Below are positions 35,666-43,950 of a stretch of 64,000 nt of DNA, one piece after another. Positions within the stretch are counted from its first letter, which is position 1, and the number at the start of each line of letters is the position of its first letter. The notes under the pieces were generated by a model. The model searched no databases. It was not told the DNA's origin and worked only from the letters and a program-made list of their open reading frames with translations. Source of the stretch: Thiothrix litoralis (GTDB lineage Bacteria > Pseudomonadota > Gammaproteobacteria > Thiotrichales > Thiotrichaceae); contig NZ_CP072801.1 of assembly GCF_017901135.1 (NCBI RefSeq), forward strand, positions 3,469,501 to 3,533,500, written 5' to 3'. Made by a program: the position numbers and the translations under genes.

Positions 35666-36292
35666 TTACAATGTAGTCGCAGTATAAGTGGTCGTTTGTA
35701 CATGTGTACCCGCAGCCGCATTTGCCAAGGCAGTACCTAATACAGAATACGTCCACGTCGATGACAACAAAGTGTTCTTAGCCATGGTGGTCGTACCGAC
35801 GCAGGCAGTCGTTGCTCCGGGGTGCGCTAATGTACCACCAGCACTACTCACGACACTGACATCACTGGAAGCCAAACCCTGAGCCCCAGTAAACATAGTA
35901 TCTGCCGTCGTCGCACAGGTCAGGTTTGCACCGCCTAGTGCATTAGTCCAACCGAAAGCGATCAATGACTGGCTAGCTGGGTCTGCAAATGTCGGGGCAA
36001 CACCATCCCACGTAGCGGCCTTACTATTACCATCAGCGCCCATAGTAGAACCGGGGGCGGAACTAATATTAGGCTCGGCGTTAAAAATCAAATTATCAGC
36101 GGCTGTACCCGCAGCTCCCACCCGTAACAAAATCAACTTCGGCACCTTGACCGTTACCTTGGTTTTTGCTGTCGCTGAAACAGTACCTGTACCAGATTCA
36201 TTGTACCCATAGGTACTTTCCGCTGTAGCAGTGCCTGCTGCCAGCATCGCGCCAACAGCTAATACGAGGGGAAGTTTTTTCATCATTTTCAT
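35666..36292 (-). CDS. probable major pilin subunit, LRVG family
   Basis: 208 residues. Signal peptide ends GTATA-ES; a very small, Ala/Gly/Thr-rich mature protein typical of abundant surface subunits. It contains TKVTVKVPKLILLRVGAAG, shared in form with the 33103 and 38697 proteins, two cysteines (NLTCATT and TTACVG), and a C-terminal strand (STWTYSVLG, THVQTTTYTATTL). It follows the usher-like gene by 87 bases, the largest gap inside the cluster, which could hold its own promoter. Confidence 0.7.
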   Translation of the reverse strand: MKMMKKLPLVLAVGAMLAAGTATAESTYGYNESGTGTVSATAKTKVTVKVPKLILLRVGAAGTAADNLIFNAEPNISSAPGSTMGADGNSKAATWDGVAPTFADPASQSLIAFGWTNALGGANLTCATTADTMFTGAQGLASSDVSVVSSAGGTLAHPGATTACVGTTTMAKNTLLSSTWTYSVLGTALANAAAGTHVQTTTYTATTL

Positions 36293-36379
36293 AGTGATTA
36301 CCTTATTTTATTTATTCATCAGTATTATCAATTCGACACTGCTTAGTCATGCTAACGTGCCATTTGGTTCACTGCGCCG

Positions 36380-38575
36380 TCATTCACCAACCTGCACCAC
36401 CGGGATGCGGGCGCTGACCTGACCGCGCAAGGGAACATCGACACTCAACGCTTCACCCAGTGAAGCCCCCCAAGGCAGCGGGATACTGTCAAGGTTGAGT
36501 GTTAGCGGGTGGCTACCTGTTGCCACCTGCGAAAATGTAAAGTATCCAAGATTATCCGTAGTCGTGCGATACCGCCCATCCAATAGTACTTCGACCCCCG
36601 GCACACCGTGCTCACTGGCCTGTTGTTCACCATCGCGGTTGGCGTCATAAAACACCACGCCTTTAATACCGCCTGCGCCATTTTTGCCCGGTTGCCGCGC
36701 CCCCATTGTCGAGTAGGACGAGCCATGACTACCCTGCCAACCAACATACAGGTAAGCCGTCTTGTCATTGGAACGGCTGACCTGCGACCCAGCAAGCGGG
36801 CTGTCAATATCGACCCGCGCCTCATTGACACTTGCTGACGCCCCGACATGCCAACCATCCCCGACCTCGTAATCGCTGGACACCGTGCCCGACAACCCTT
36901 GACTGGTAGCAAGATTGCCGGTGCGCGAGCTGTAACGCAGGTTGCCCGCGATATTCCAGTCCGCATCCAGCCATTGCCGCGCAGTCACACTGGCCGTCGG
37001 GTAGGTTTGTTTGTCACCATTGCTGCGGTCATGCGCCAAGCCTAGCGTGGTGGTCAATTCCGGGCGCATGGTTTCATATTTACCCGTTATCCACTCCTGT
37101 TCCCACTGGAGTTCATCACCCGTTGCTGCCGCCCCGTTGTTCACCAGCGTTTCATTGCGGTGCAAGGTGGCGCTGACTCGGCTACGCCCCCAGTCCTTGC
37201 TTTGGGTCTGGTAAAAGGCCGTGCCACGGGTACTGCGTGAACCCGCTGTATTCAGCGAGGTTGCCGCCTCCACATCCGTATTGCTGACATGCAGTGTCCC
37301 ACCGACACTACTACGCCCATCCAGACGGTATTGCGCATTCGCATCCACACTGACCCGCTGCGAACGCCCCCCGGTGGTGGCATGATCTGGGTTATAGTGT
37401 TCCACATCCACCCCACCGCCGACATTCAAACGGGTATCGTCACGGTCAATGCGCCAATAAGCCCCCCGGTTATTCGAGGTCAAGCGGTTATCACCAAAGC
37501 GTAAATCGGGTTCGGCATTATAAATCCCTGCTTCATGACGGTAATGCCCATCACGTATCCCCCCTTCCAGAAAGACACCACGGGCGTCGCTACCCTGCCC
37601 GCCTGATCCCTCGGTCTGGCTTTGCACAAAGGTGACCCGTGCTGTTTTATCCCCATCCGCCTGTAAATCGCGCCCATAACGGGCTGAAGTAGCAATACTA
37701 CGTACCGTCTCAGCCGCCTGATCAAACCCTAACTCAAGCCCCTTGGCTTGGTTTATTTGCACGCCTGCCACCACCTTATCAGTGAATTTATGGGTATAGC
37801 CCAACCAAGCAACATCCCCTTGCGTCGTCTCAAAACCGGGGTAAGGCCCGCCAGCCAGTTCGCCACGTTTCCCCGACCCGGCACGCAAATCAAAGGTATT
37901 GTTGTAAACCCGCGTGCCAACCCCACGTACCGGGCTGGTTCCCAACGACAAGCGATAACTACGCCCAAAGGCATCGGTCACTTCACTGCTAATGTCACCT
38001 ACCGACGTATCCGCAAGGGTTTCCGGGGTGACAGGCAAGCCAAGATTACGCGCGGTCACACGCATGTTTTGCTGTTCGTTTGCACGGGCAAAGGCGCTGA
38101 CACCGATGCCATCAGCCCCGCTGTTTTGGGTTCGCACATCCACTTGCCCGACCATTTCACCGTAATTTTGGGTCTCAAAACGGTATTCCCCACGCACTCC
38201 GACTTCGCTGGCCTGACTTTTATTGATACCGGTCGCCTGAGATTCTGCGAAACCCACCCGGCTTTCCAATGAGTAACTACGGAAGCCCTCCGGCTGCTCC
38301 GCTTCACTAGCCGCATCGTCACTTTCACTCAGCTCAGCGCCAGAGTACATGACCTTATCCTGATAGGCTTTCGGTTTGCTTTCAAGCAGTTGCTGCAAGC
38401 GTTCCTGCTCGGCTTCAAAAGGGCTCAGTGATTGGATGGTGGCATTGGTAGTGTGATTCTGGACAGTCACCGCAGCAAGTGAGGCATCAGGTGCAGCGAA
38501 CGCAACTTTACCCGCAGCCAATAATGCCACACAGCAAAGCGTATGCCAGCGCACACAACGATTACCTCTTAACAT
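36380..38575 (-). CDS. outer-membrane usher-like beta-barrel with C-terminal SdrB/carboxypeptidase-like domain
   Basis: 731 residues. Signal peptide 1-27 (KVAFA-AP). A short helical linker (28-80, EQERLQQLLESKPK) precedes a long series of amphipathic beta strands rich in Arg/Asn/Thr/Tyr (about 95-630), consistent with an outer-membrane barrel. The last 100 residues hold a prealbumin-like domain: GIKGVVFYDANRDGEQQ, GVPGVEVLLDGRYRTTTDNLGYFTF. A similar C-terminal domain occurs in CS1-type ushers, but I see no clear plug domain and the protein is shorter than normal ushers (about 800-870). Placed between pilins and upstream of the chaperone, it is the probable export pore. Confidence 0.65.
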   Translation of the reverse strand: MLRGNRCVRWHTLCCVALLAAGKVAFAAPDASLAAVTVQNHTTNATIQSLSPFEAEQERLQQLLESKPKAYQDKVMYSGAELSESDDAASEAEQPEGFRSYSLESRVGFAESQATGINKSQASEVGVRGEYRFETQNYGEMVGQVDVRTQNSGADGIGVSAFARANEQQNMRVTARNLGLPVTPETLADTSVGDISSEVTDAFGRSYRLSLGTSPVRGVGTRVYNNTFDLRAGSGKRGELAGGPYPGFETTQGDVAWLGYTHKFTDKVVAGVQINQAKGLELGFDQAAETVRSIATSARYGRDLQADGDKTARVTFVQSQTEGSGGQGSDARGVFLEGGIRDGHYRHEAGIYNAEPDLRFGDNRLTSNNRGAYWRIDRDDTRLNVGGGVDVEHYNPDHATTGGRSQRVSVDANAQYRLDGRSSVGGTLHVSNTDVEAATSLNTAGSRSTRGTAFYQTQSKDWGRSRVSATLHRNETLVNNGAAATGDELQWEQEWITGKYETMRPELTTTLGLAHDRSNGDKQTYPTASVTARQWLDADWNIAGNLRYSSRTGNLATSQGLSGTVSSDYEVGDGWHVGASASVNEARVDIDSPLAGSQVSRSNDKTAYLYVGWQGSHGSSYSTMGARQPGKNGAGGIKGVVFYDANRDGEQQASEHGVPGVEVLLDGRYRTTTDNLGYFTFSQVATGSHPLTLNLDSIPLPWGASLGEALSVDVPLRGQVSARIPVVQVGE

Positions 38576-38696
38576 GCCCCAATGCCCTTATTTTATTTTC
38601 CCAGAAATCATTAATTTATTTTATAGTAAAATATTCTCACTACTACACAGGGAGAGTCAAGTAAAAAACCGATAGCCAGCAGCGAATATTATCGCC

Positions 38697-39017
38697 TTAC
38701 AGCGTCGTAATTGTAGTCACAGCAGCAGGCGGCAGAAGGGGATCAATAGCAGGCAATACCGGCTGGCTAATCAAGACATTGCCAGCGGCTGAATCAACAT
38801 TGACCTGTCCCTCAACTCCGGCGGCAGAAACCCGCAACAGCGTGCGCACCGGCACATTCACCACCAGCCTGACCGTTGCTGAAGCACTCGCCGCCCCGCC
38901 GTCACCTCGATACCCAACAGCATCACCCGCCTGCAAAGATTGACAAGCAAGCATCACAAACGCCACAGCAGTGAACCCTGATGCTATCTCGATATATTTG
39001 TGGTCCATGAACTTCAT
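38697..39017 (-). CDS. short secreted LRVG-family subunit, possibly truncated
   Basis: 106 residues from the ATG at 39017 (GGGAG seven bases upstream); the frame is open to 39107. Signal peptide ends SLQA-GD. It contains SATVRLVVNVPVRTLLRVSAAG, matching the VPKLILLRVG motif of the major pilin, then stops after about 60 further residues (TTITTL), half the length of its paralogs. Either an assembly initiator/anchor subunit or a truncated pilin at the ragged edge of the cluster. Confidence 0.5.
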   Translation of the reverse strand: MKFMDHKYIEIASGFTAVAFVMLACQSLQAGDAVGYRGDGGAASASATVRLVVNVPVRTLLRVSAAGVEGQVNVDSAAGNVLISQPVLPAIDPLLPPAAVTTITTL

Positions 39018-39215
39018 CGCTTGCTCCCTCGCTTTATCAGGTTCAGTTGAGATTAAGTTATTCTTATGGTAAAGCTGAAAATTACTGATGACAAGCCATC
39101 TGGGCAATACTCATTCAGCTTGCAGTCAGCCAGTCGCCATACCGCACAACTATCCCGACAAGTGGTCAGCGCAATGGATAGAATGGGCTTGTGTTGCAAC
39201 GACTGGAGTTAAGTG

Positions 39216-39414
39216 TTAGGTAGTGAATGCATCGGAGACACCGCGACGTGCAGCAATGGCGACAAGCTAGAACGCGGTGATTTCTACCGCAACCTCGAAG
39301 CAAAGCTAGGCATTGCCCAACGCGCCAAACAGAAAAAGCGCGTGAAAGCGATTCATGCCAAGATCAAAAACAAGCGCAACGATGCGCTACAAAAGTTCAC
39401 CACCAAGCTGGTGT
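39216..39414 (+). pseudogene. TnpB internal fragment
   Basis: A piece from between RuvC-I and RuvC-II of an OrfB/TnpB: GDTATCSNGDKLERGDFYR, LGIAQRAKQKKRVKAIHAKI, DALQKFTTKLV. It lacks both ends and runs directly into an unrelated ATPase-like fragment. Confidence 0.7.
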
Positions 39415-39796
39415 GTGAGGATGATACGCTGGGTTTCATCATGCGTAATTTGCATAAGGTGCAGGCAGGGCGCGGCGTGAATGCCCCGGAACACCAGAAA
39501 TCCCCTCGGTGGTCTTCGAGGAGTTGCTGGTGAATGCGTTGATACACCGGGATTACCTGATTGATGCCGCCATACGGATTTTCATCTACGACAACCAGGT
39601 AGAGATTATCAGCCCCGGTCATTTGCCGAATAACCTGACGGTGGCCAAAATCCGTAGCGGGAATGCGAATAGCCGTAACCCGATTCTGGTGTCGTATCAT
39701 GGCTTGGGGTCGGGGATTCGGCGGGCATTGGGGGTGTACCCGGACATTGATTTTGAGGATGACCGGGACGGGAATTTGTTTAAGGTGACGGTGTAG
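39415..39796 (+). pseudogene. ATP-binding protein C-terminal fragment (AlbA/RecG-like HATPase_c_4), frameshifted
   Basis: DDTLGFIMRNLHKVQAGRG in one frame continues after a shift near 39490 as PEIPSVVFEELLVNALIHRD, then IFIYDNQVEIISPGHLPNN and SYHGLGSGIRRAL. The EELLVNALIHRDY and GLGSGIRR motifs are those of the transcriptional-regulator-like ATPases that pair with Schlafen/AlbA_2 domains. The N-terminal domain is absent. Confidence 0.75.
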
Positions 39797-39831
39797 CGTC
39801 ATCAACCAAATCCCTGAAGGAAAATACACCA

Positions 39832-40136
39832 TGACAGCCGTAGAACACCGGGTCTATACCGCCGCCCAAGTCCGCCAACTCGACCACATCGCCATCCACG
39901 ACGCAGGCATCCCCGCCTACACTCTGATGTCACGCGCCGGGCAAGTCACCTTCGACTAACTCCGCGCCCGCTGGCCTGACGCCCGTTCACTCAGCATCCT
40001 CTGCGGAACAGGCAACAATGGCGGGGATGGCTACGTCATTGCCCGACTAGCCTTACAGGCAGGCTGATAAATCACCCTGATTTCGCTGGCGGATGTATCG
40101 CGCTTGCAAGGTACAGCCCAGCAAGCCTTCCACGAC
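39832..40136 (+). pseudogene. nnr: NAD(P)H-hydrate epimerase (YjeF_N), degraded 5' fragment
   Basis: Translation from the ATG reads YTAAQVRQLDHIAIHDAGIP, YTLMSRAGQ, a stop, then SLSILCGTGNNGGDGYVIAR, two stops, and a further short stretch ending at the junction with the coiled-coil gene fragment. CGTGNNGGDGYVIAR is the hallmark of YjeF N-terminal domains (repair of NADHX/NADPHX epimers). Three in-frame stops and missing kinase half show that this copy is dead; a functional copy would be expected elsewhere. Confidence 0.9.
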
Positions 40137-40197
40137 TTGAACTTCTCACCCGCAAACAGGAAAACAGCATTCTCGTTAACTTGAAGCAGCTCCAGCA
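40137..40197 (+). repeat. 60-bp fragment of the 31380-32528 gene
   Basis: Matches 32137-32197 with a single visible mismatch and then joins, after loss of about 340 bases, the sequence that lies downstream of that gene (TAAGGCTTAGTCACG, 32537). It is the relic of a second copy of the coiled-coil membrane protein gene, convergent with the intact flotillin gene. Confidence 0.9.
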
Positions 40198-40203
40198 TAA
40201 GGC

Positions 40204-41805
40204 TTAGTCACGTTCATCCCGGTAGAAATCATCGTCATCCGCCATGGCAGGCTGTTCGCGCTCACGGGCAGGTGTCGGAGCGGGTTTTGATGCCGGTTTG
40301 CTGGCGGAGAACATTTCTTCATGCAAGCCACGGGTCATATCATTGAGGGAACCGCCCTTCAAGCCGACTTCACCCAGCAAGCTTTCAATCAGTGGCACTT
40401 GGGCGCGGTAACGTAAGGCACTGTCCACCACTTGCTCAGCAAGGTTGCTGCCGCCCCCGCCGTTACCATTACCGTTATTACCCTCACCCCCTGAGCCGCC
40501 ATTGCCACCACCACTGGAACGCCCCATTGCGTTGTTCAAACCGTCGATGTGCATGATCTTGATGCCCTCGATGTTTTCCATCGGGCGCACACTTTCGCGG
40601 ATAATATTCGGCAACTGGCGCACAATTTCCATTTTGACCTGCATGGCAATCTGGTCGTTGGAGAGCAGGTTGGAAGCCTCATTCAGCGCCCGCTTGCCCG
40701 CCGCTTCCACTTCGTAACGCAACTGGGCAGACATCGAGGCCAGCTTCTCAACATCCGCATTGGCCTCGGCAATGATGTACTGGCGACGCGCTTCTTTCTC
40801 TGCACTAATCAGCTCAACGACCTTGGAACGTTCGGCTTCAGCACGTTCGCGGGCGGTACGGATTTCTTCGGAAATTTTCTCGAACTCGGCCTTGACCTTG
40901 TTGGTTTCGATCCAAGCCATCGACACTTCGCGCTCCAACGCCGCTTGCTGGACATTCACCGATTGCTGGGCGCGTTCGATCAGGAGTTCTTTTTCAATGT
41001 TGATTTCTTCGATCTTGCGCTGGGTTTCGGCTTCGTTTTCAGCTTTTTGGCGCTTGCGTTCGTTCTGCGCGACGACTTCCTTGTACTCCATCTCTTCTTT
41101 TTTGATGGTGGCTTCAAGGTTGCGCTGTTTGATGGCTACCGCTGTTTCTTGCTCAATATTATTGCGGCGCTTGGCGTTATCGGAGGTGACTTGCTCCAAA
41201 ATACTTAAGCCCTTGGCGTCAAAGGCATTGTTAGGGTCAAAGTATTTTCGGTCGGTTTGATCCAGCCCTGTCAGAGAAACCGACACCAATTCCAAGCCAT
41301 TTTTGCGGAACTCGGCATTCACCGCATCTTCTACATTGTGTTCAAAATCAGCACGTTTTTGGTGTAACTCATTCAACTCCATCCCCGCTGCCACTGAGCG
41401 CAACGCTGCTACGCACGGTGCTTCAAACGCCTCTCTGATGGCTGCCAAGTCCAAGGTACGCAAGCCCAACGCCCGTGCTGCCATGCTGATTGCTTCAGGG
41501 CGTGCTTCTACCCGTAAGAAAAACTCTGCGGTCACATCCACCCGCAAAGGATCTTTGGTAACAAGCGCTTGCTCCATTTCACGGGTAATTTCAATTTTGA
41601 GGGTTTGCATGTTGATTGGCATCATTTCATGCAGCACCGGGAACGCAAAAGCGCCGCCGCCCATGACAACCTTCTCGCCACCCAAACCAGTACGCACGTA
41701 AGACGTGTCTTTCTGCGCCCTCTTGTAAAAAAACATCAGCGCGACACCCAGCCCCAGCAAGACCAGTATGCCGATGGACAGGAAAATGTAGAGATCAAAG
41801 TTCAT
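40204..41805 (-). CDS. flotillin-family protein (SPFH)
   Basis: 533 residues from the ATG at 41805 (GGGGCGG upstream); the frame continues 37 codons further up, through sequence that is non-coding in the duplicate at 32871. N-terminal TM (YIFLSIGILVLLGLGVALMFF), SPFH domain, then a long Glu/Ala/Arg-rich coiled coil (VVELISAEKEARRQYIIAEA region), a Gly/Asn-rich linker (about residues 440-465) and an acidic tail (DDDDFYRDERD). Flotillins scaffold membrane microdomains. The fourth and third quarters match a truncated relic at 32543-32871. Confidence 0.9.
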   Translation of the reverse strand: MNFDLYIFLSIGILVLLGLGVALMFFYKRAQKDTSYVRTGLGGEKVVMGGGAFAFPVLHEMMPINMQTLKIEITREMEQALVTKDPLRVDVTAEFFLRVEARPEAISMAARALGLRTLDLAAIREAFEAPCVAALRSVAAGMELNELHQKRADFEHNVEDAVNAEFRKNGLELVSVSLTGLDQTDRKYFDPNNAFDAKGLSILEQVTSDNAKRRNNIEQETAVAIKQRNLEATIKKEEMEYKEVVAQNERKRQKAENEAETQRKIEEINIEKELLIERAQQSVNVQQAALEREVSMAWIETNKVKAEFEKISEEIRTARERAEAERSKVVELISAEKEARRQYIIAEANADVEKLASMSAQLRYEVEAAGKRALNEASNLLSNDQIAMQVKMEIVRQLPNIIRESVRPMENIEGIKIMHIDGLNNAMGRSSGGGNGGSGGEGNNGNGNGGGGSNLAEQVVDSALRYRAQVPLIESLLGEVGLKGGSLNDMTRGLHEEMFSASKPASKPAPTPAREREQPAMADDDDFYRDERD

Positions 41806-41899
41806 GCATCCGCCCCTATATGACAACTCAATATAGGGAGGAGTATACGCAATATAATCACGGTACGCTGGAAACCCTTCATCAGTCGTGCGCGAGATA

Positions 41900-41920
41900 C
41901 CCCTGCCTTTAGGCATGGGG
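41900..41920 (+). repeat. hairpin left of tnpB copy 2
   Basis: CCCCTGCC-TTTA-GGCATGGGG, similar in form to the right-end hairpins of the tnpB elements. It is followed by the GC-rich CGTCGGCGACAGCCGAC segment. It may be the left boundary of the second intact element or the right end of a lost element. Confidence 0.5.
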
Positions 41921-41996
41921 AGGGATAGCGCGTCGGCGACAGCCGACCCTCTTCTCGCTCCTCCGTTTGGTTTGCTATCTTCGGTTGTTGACTCTT

Positions 41997-42018
41997 CACG
42001 AAATATACGATATTTTGT
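41997..42018 (+). promoter_or_regulatory. inverted repeat just upstream of tnpB copy 2
   Basis: CACGAAATAT-AC-GATATTTTGTG type repeat (one mismatch in the arms), ending five bases before the ATG at 42024. Placement matches the repeat before tnpB copy 1, though the bases differ. Confidence 0.4.
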
Positions 42019-42023
42019 GAATA

Positions 42024-43175
42024 ATGAAAACTAAACGCGCCTACCAATTCCGATTCTACCCAGACCCACAACAAGAAACGTTGCTGGCTCAGACGTTCGG
42101 TTGTGTGCGCTACGTTTACAACAGCATCTTGCGTTACCGCACGGATGCCTACTATCAGGCTCAGGAAAAAGTTGGGTACACGAAAGCGAGTTCCCAACTG
42201 ACTGCCATCAAAAAACTGCCTGAAGCTACTTTCCTGAACGACGTTTCCAGTGTTCCGCTGCAACAATGCTTGAGGAATCAGCAAACGGCGTTCAAAAACT
42301 TCTTTGAAGGTCGGGCAAAATACCCTGTCTTCAAATCTAAAAAGCACCGCCAATCGGCTGAATTCACGTACCGCGCGTTCAGCTACCGTGACGGTGAATT
42401 GAAACTGGCGAAGTGCGATAAACCGCTGAATATCAAGTGGAGTCAGGCACTTCCGGCTGACCCCACCACGGTTACTGTTTCCAAAGATCAGGCCGGACGC
42501 TATTTTGTGTCTTGCTTGTGTGAATTTGAACCCACGCTGTTGCCCGTCACCGATAAAAAGGCAGGCATTGACGTGGGCATCAAGGATTTGTTCGTTACCT
42601 CTGACGGTTTTAAATCCGGTAATCCCCGCCACACCGCACAACACGCGGCTAAACTCGCGAAGTACCAACGCCGTCTTGCCAAGAAGACACTCGGCAGCAA
42701 GAACCGGTTGAAAGCTAAACGCAAGGTCGCCCGTGTTCACGCGAAAATTTCCGATGACCGTTCGGACAACTTGCACAAGTTGTCCCGCAAACTGATTAAC
42801 GAGAACCAAGTGGTTTGTGCTGAAAACCTCGCCGTGAAGAACATGATTAAGAACCCAACGTTAGCCAAGCACATTGCGGATGCAAGTTGGGGTGAGTTCA
42901 CTCGCCAGCTTGCGTACAAAGCTGGCTGGTACGGGAGGACATACGTTGAGATAGGGAGATTCTTCCCGTCCACTAAACGCTGTTCCTGCTGTGGGTTCGT
43001 GAAAGAAAACATGCCGCTGGACGTGCGATCGTGGGAGTGCCCCGAATGCGGCACAACCCACGACCGTGACGTGAATGCAGCACGTAACATTTTAGCCGCC
43101 GGGCTGGCGGTGTTAGCCTTTGGAGAGAATGTTAGTGGCGATGGCATTTCGGTGTCGTCGTCCTGTTCTCGGTGA
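42024..43175 (+). CDS. tnpB: TnpB-type RNA-guided nuclease, copy 2
   Basis: 383 residues, complete, same length as the protein at 17463 and differing mainly around residues 55-72 and in scattered positions. Catalytic triad in GIDVGIKDLF, VVCAENLAVKNM and HDRDVNAARN; zinc finger CSCCG / CPECG. No adjacent tnpA. The left flank carries the hairpin at 41900 and the inverted repeat at 41997; the right-end hairpin follows at 43185. It sits immediately upstream of the flotillin gene's divergent 5' side. Confidence 0.93.
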   Translation: MKTKRAYQFRFYPDPQQETLLAQTFGCVRYVYNSILRYRTDAYYQAQEKVGYTKASSQLTAIKKLPEATFLNDVSSVPLQQCLRNQQTAFKNFFEGRAKYPVFKSKKHRQSAEFTYRAFSYRDGELKLAKCDKPLNIKWSQALPADPTTVTVSKDQAGRYFVSCLCEFEPTLLPVTDKKAGIDVGIKDLFVTSDGFKSGNPRHTAQHAAKLAKYQRRLAKKTLGSKNRLKAKRKVARVHAKISDDRSDNLHKLSRKLINENQVVCAENLAVKNMIKNPTLAKHIADASWGEFTRQLAYKAGWYGRTYVEIGRFFPSTKRCSCCGFVKENMPLDVRSWECPECGTTHDRDVNAARNILAAGLAVLAFGENVSGDGISVSSSCSR

Positions 43176-43184
43176 ATTAGGAAT

Positions 43185-43205
43185 CCCCCGGCTTTAGCCG
43201 TGGGG
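43185..43205 (+). repeat. right-end hairpin of tnpB element, copy 2
   Basis: CCCCCGGC-TTTA-GCCGTGGGG, ten bases after the stop. The stem bases differ from copy 1 but compensate (GGC/GCC for TTCC/GGGA), so the structure is conserved while the sequence is not. Confidence 0.7.
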
Positions 43206-43291
43206 AGTAGTCAATCTTGATTCCGTTGCGTGGATTTGTATGCAGGCTATCCCGTAGTGATTAATCATCACTCCATGAAACCCGAACGTGC

Positions 43292-43834
43292 TTATTGCCC
43301 CAGCAACGCCTTCTTCAAACTCGCCTGCACCGGGTTTTCACCCAGCCAAATGCCAAACAATGCCTGTTTGAAGTCATTGCCCGCAATCGTCGCGGATGGT
43401 TTGCCATTCTTGATAATGACCACGTTGGTGGGTTTGTAGACGAAATCGTACACGTCGCCTTCTTTGATTTCTTCCTTGAACACGCCAATCAACTGCTCGA
43501 TACGCGGCTGAATAGCCGGATCAGCAGTGGATTTCTTAAAGCCTTCCCGCACCGCTTCTTCCATTTTTTCACTGGTGATCATGGACGAGGTGACTTCGAG
43601 GCGGATAGCCGTCGGCGTGTCGCTAGCCAAGATGGCAGCCGCATCGGTGCTTTTAGCCTGCAAATACAGTCCGGCGGTGTAAAGGTTGAAAAATGCCTTG
43701 GTGCGGATGCCTTTGCCATTCAAGGTCAGGGCTTGCCCGGCAAGGGTTTGCTGGGCGGGAAAATTGTCGGCTGCTTGCCCGATAACAGGTAACAGACACA
43801 GTAACGCCAACCAGAATTTCAACAGGGTACGCAT
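43292..43834 (-). CDS. secreted chalcone isomerase-like protein
   Basis: 180 residues from the ATG at 43834, which is preceded by GAGGAGGAAGG; the frame extends 12 codons up. Signal peptide ends IGQA-AD. LNGKGIRTKAFFNLYTAGLYL and VYKPTNVVIIKNGKP, then KQALFGIWLGENPV, are the conserved features of the chalcone-isomerase-like periplasmic family. Bacterial members lack known isomerase activity; some bind fatty acids. Monocistronic; role unknown. Confidence 0.85.
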   Translation of the reverse strand: MRTLLKFWLALLCLLPVIGQAADNFPAQQTLAGQALTLNGKGIRTKAFFNLYTAGLYLQAKSTDAAAILASDTPTAIRLEVTSSMITSEKMEEAVREGFKKSTADPAIQPRIEQLIGVFKEEIKEGDVYDFVYKPTNVVIIKNGKPSATIAGNDFKQALFGIWLGENPVQASLKKALLGQ

Positions 43835-43950
43835 ACCTTCCTCCTCATTTTTTGCTGTGATGATAACCACTTATCTATACCACGTTGGTCTGGGCAGGGC
43901 TAGCTGTTAGACTGGGCGTAACCCGATAAACCATTGATAAAAATAACGCC

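Noticed and set aside
41806-41916. N-terminal extension of the flotillin gene
   Set aside because: The duplicate copy diverges in this stretch and the ATG at 41805 has a ribosome site and starts at the TM helix.
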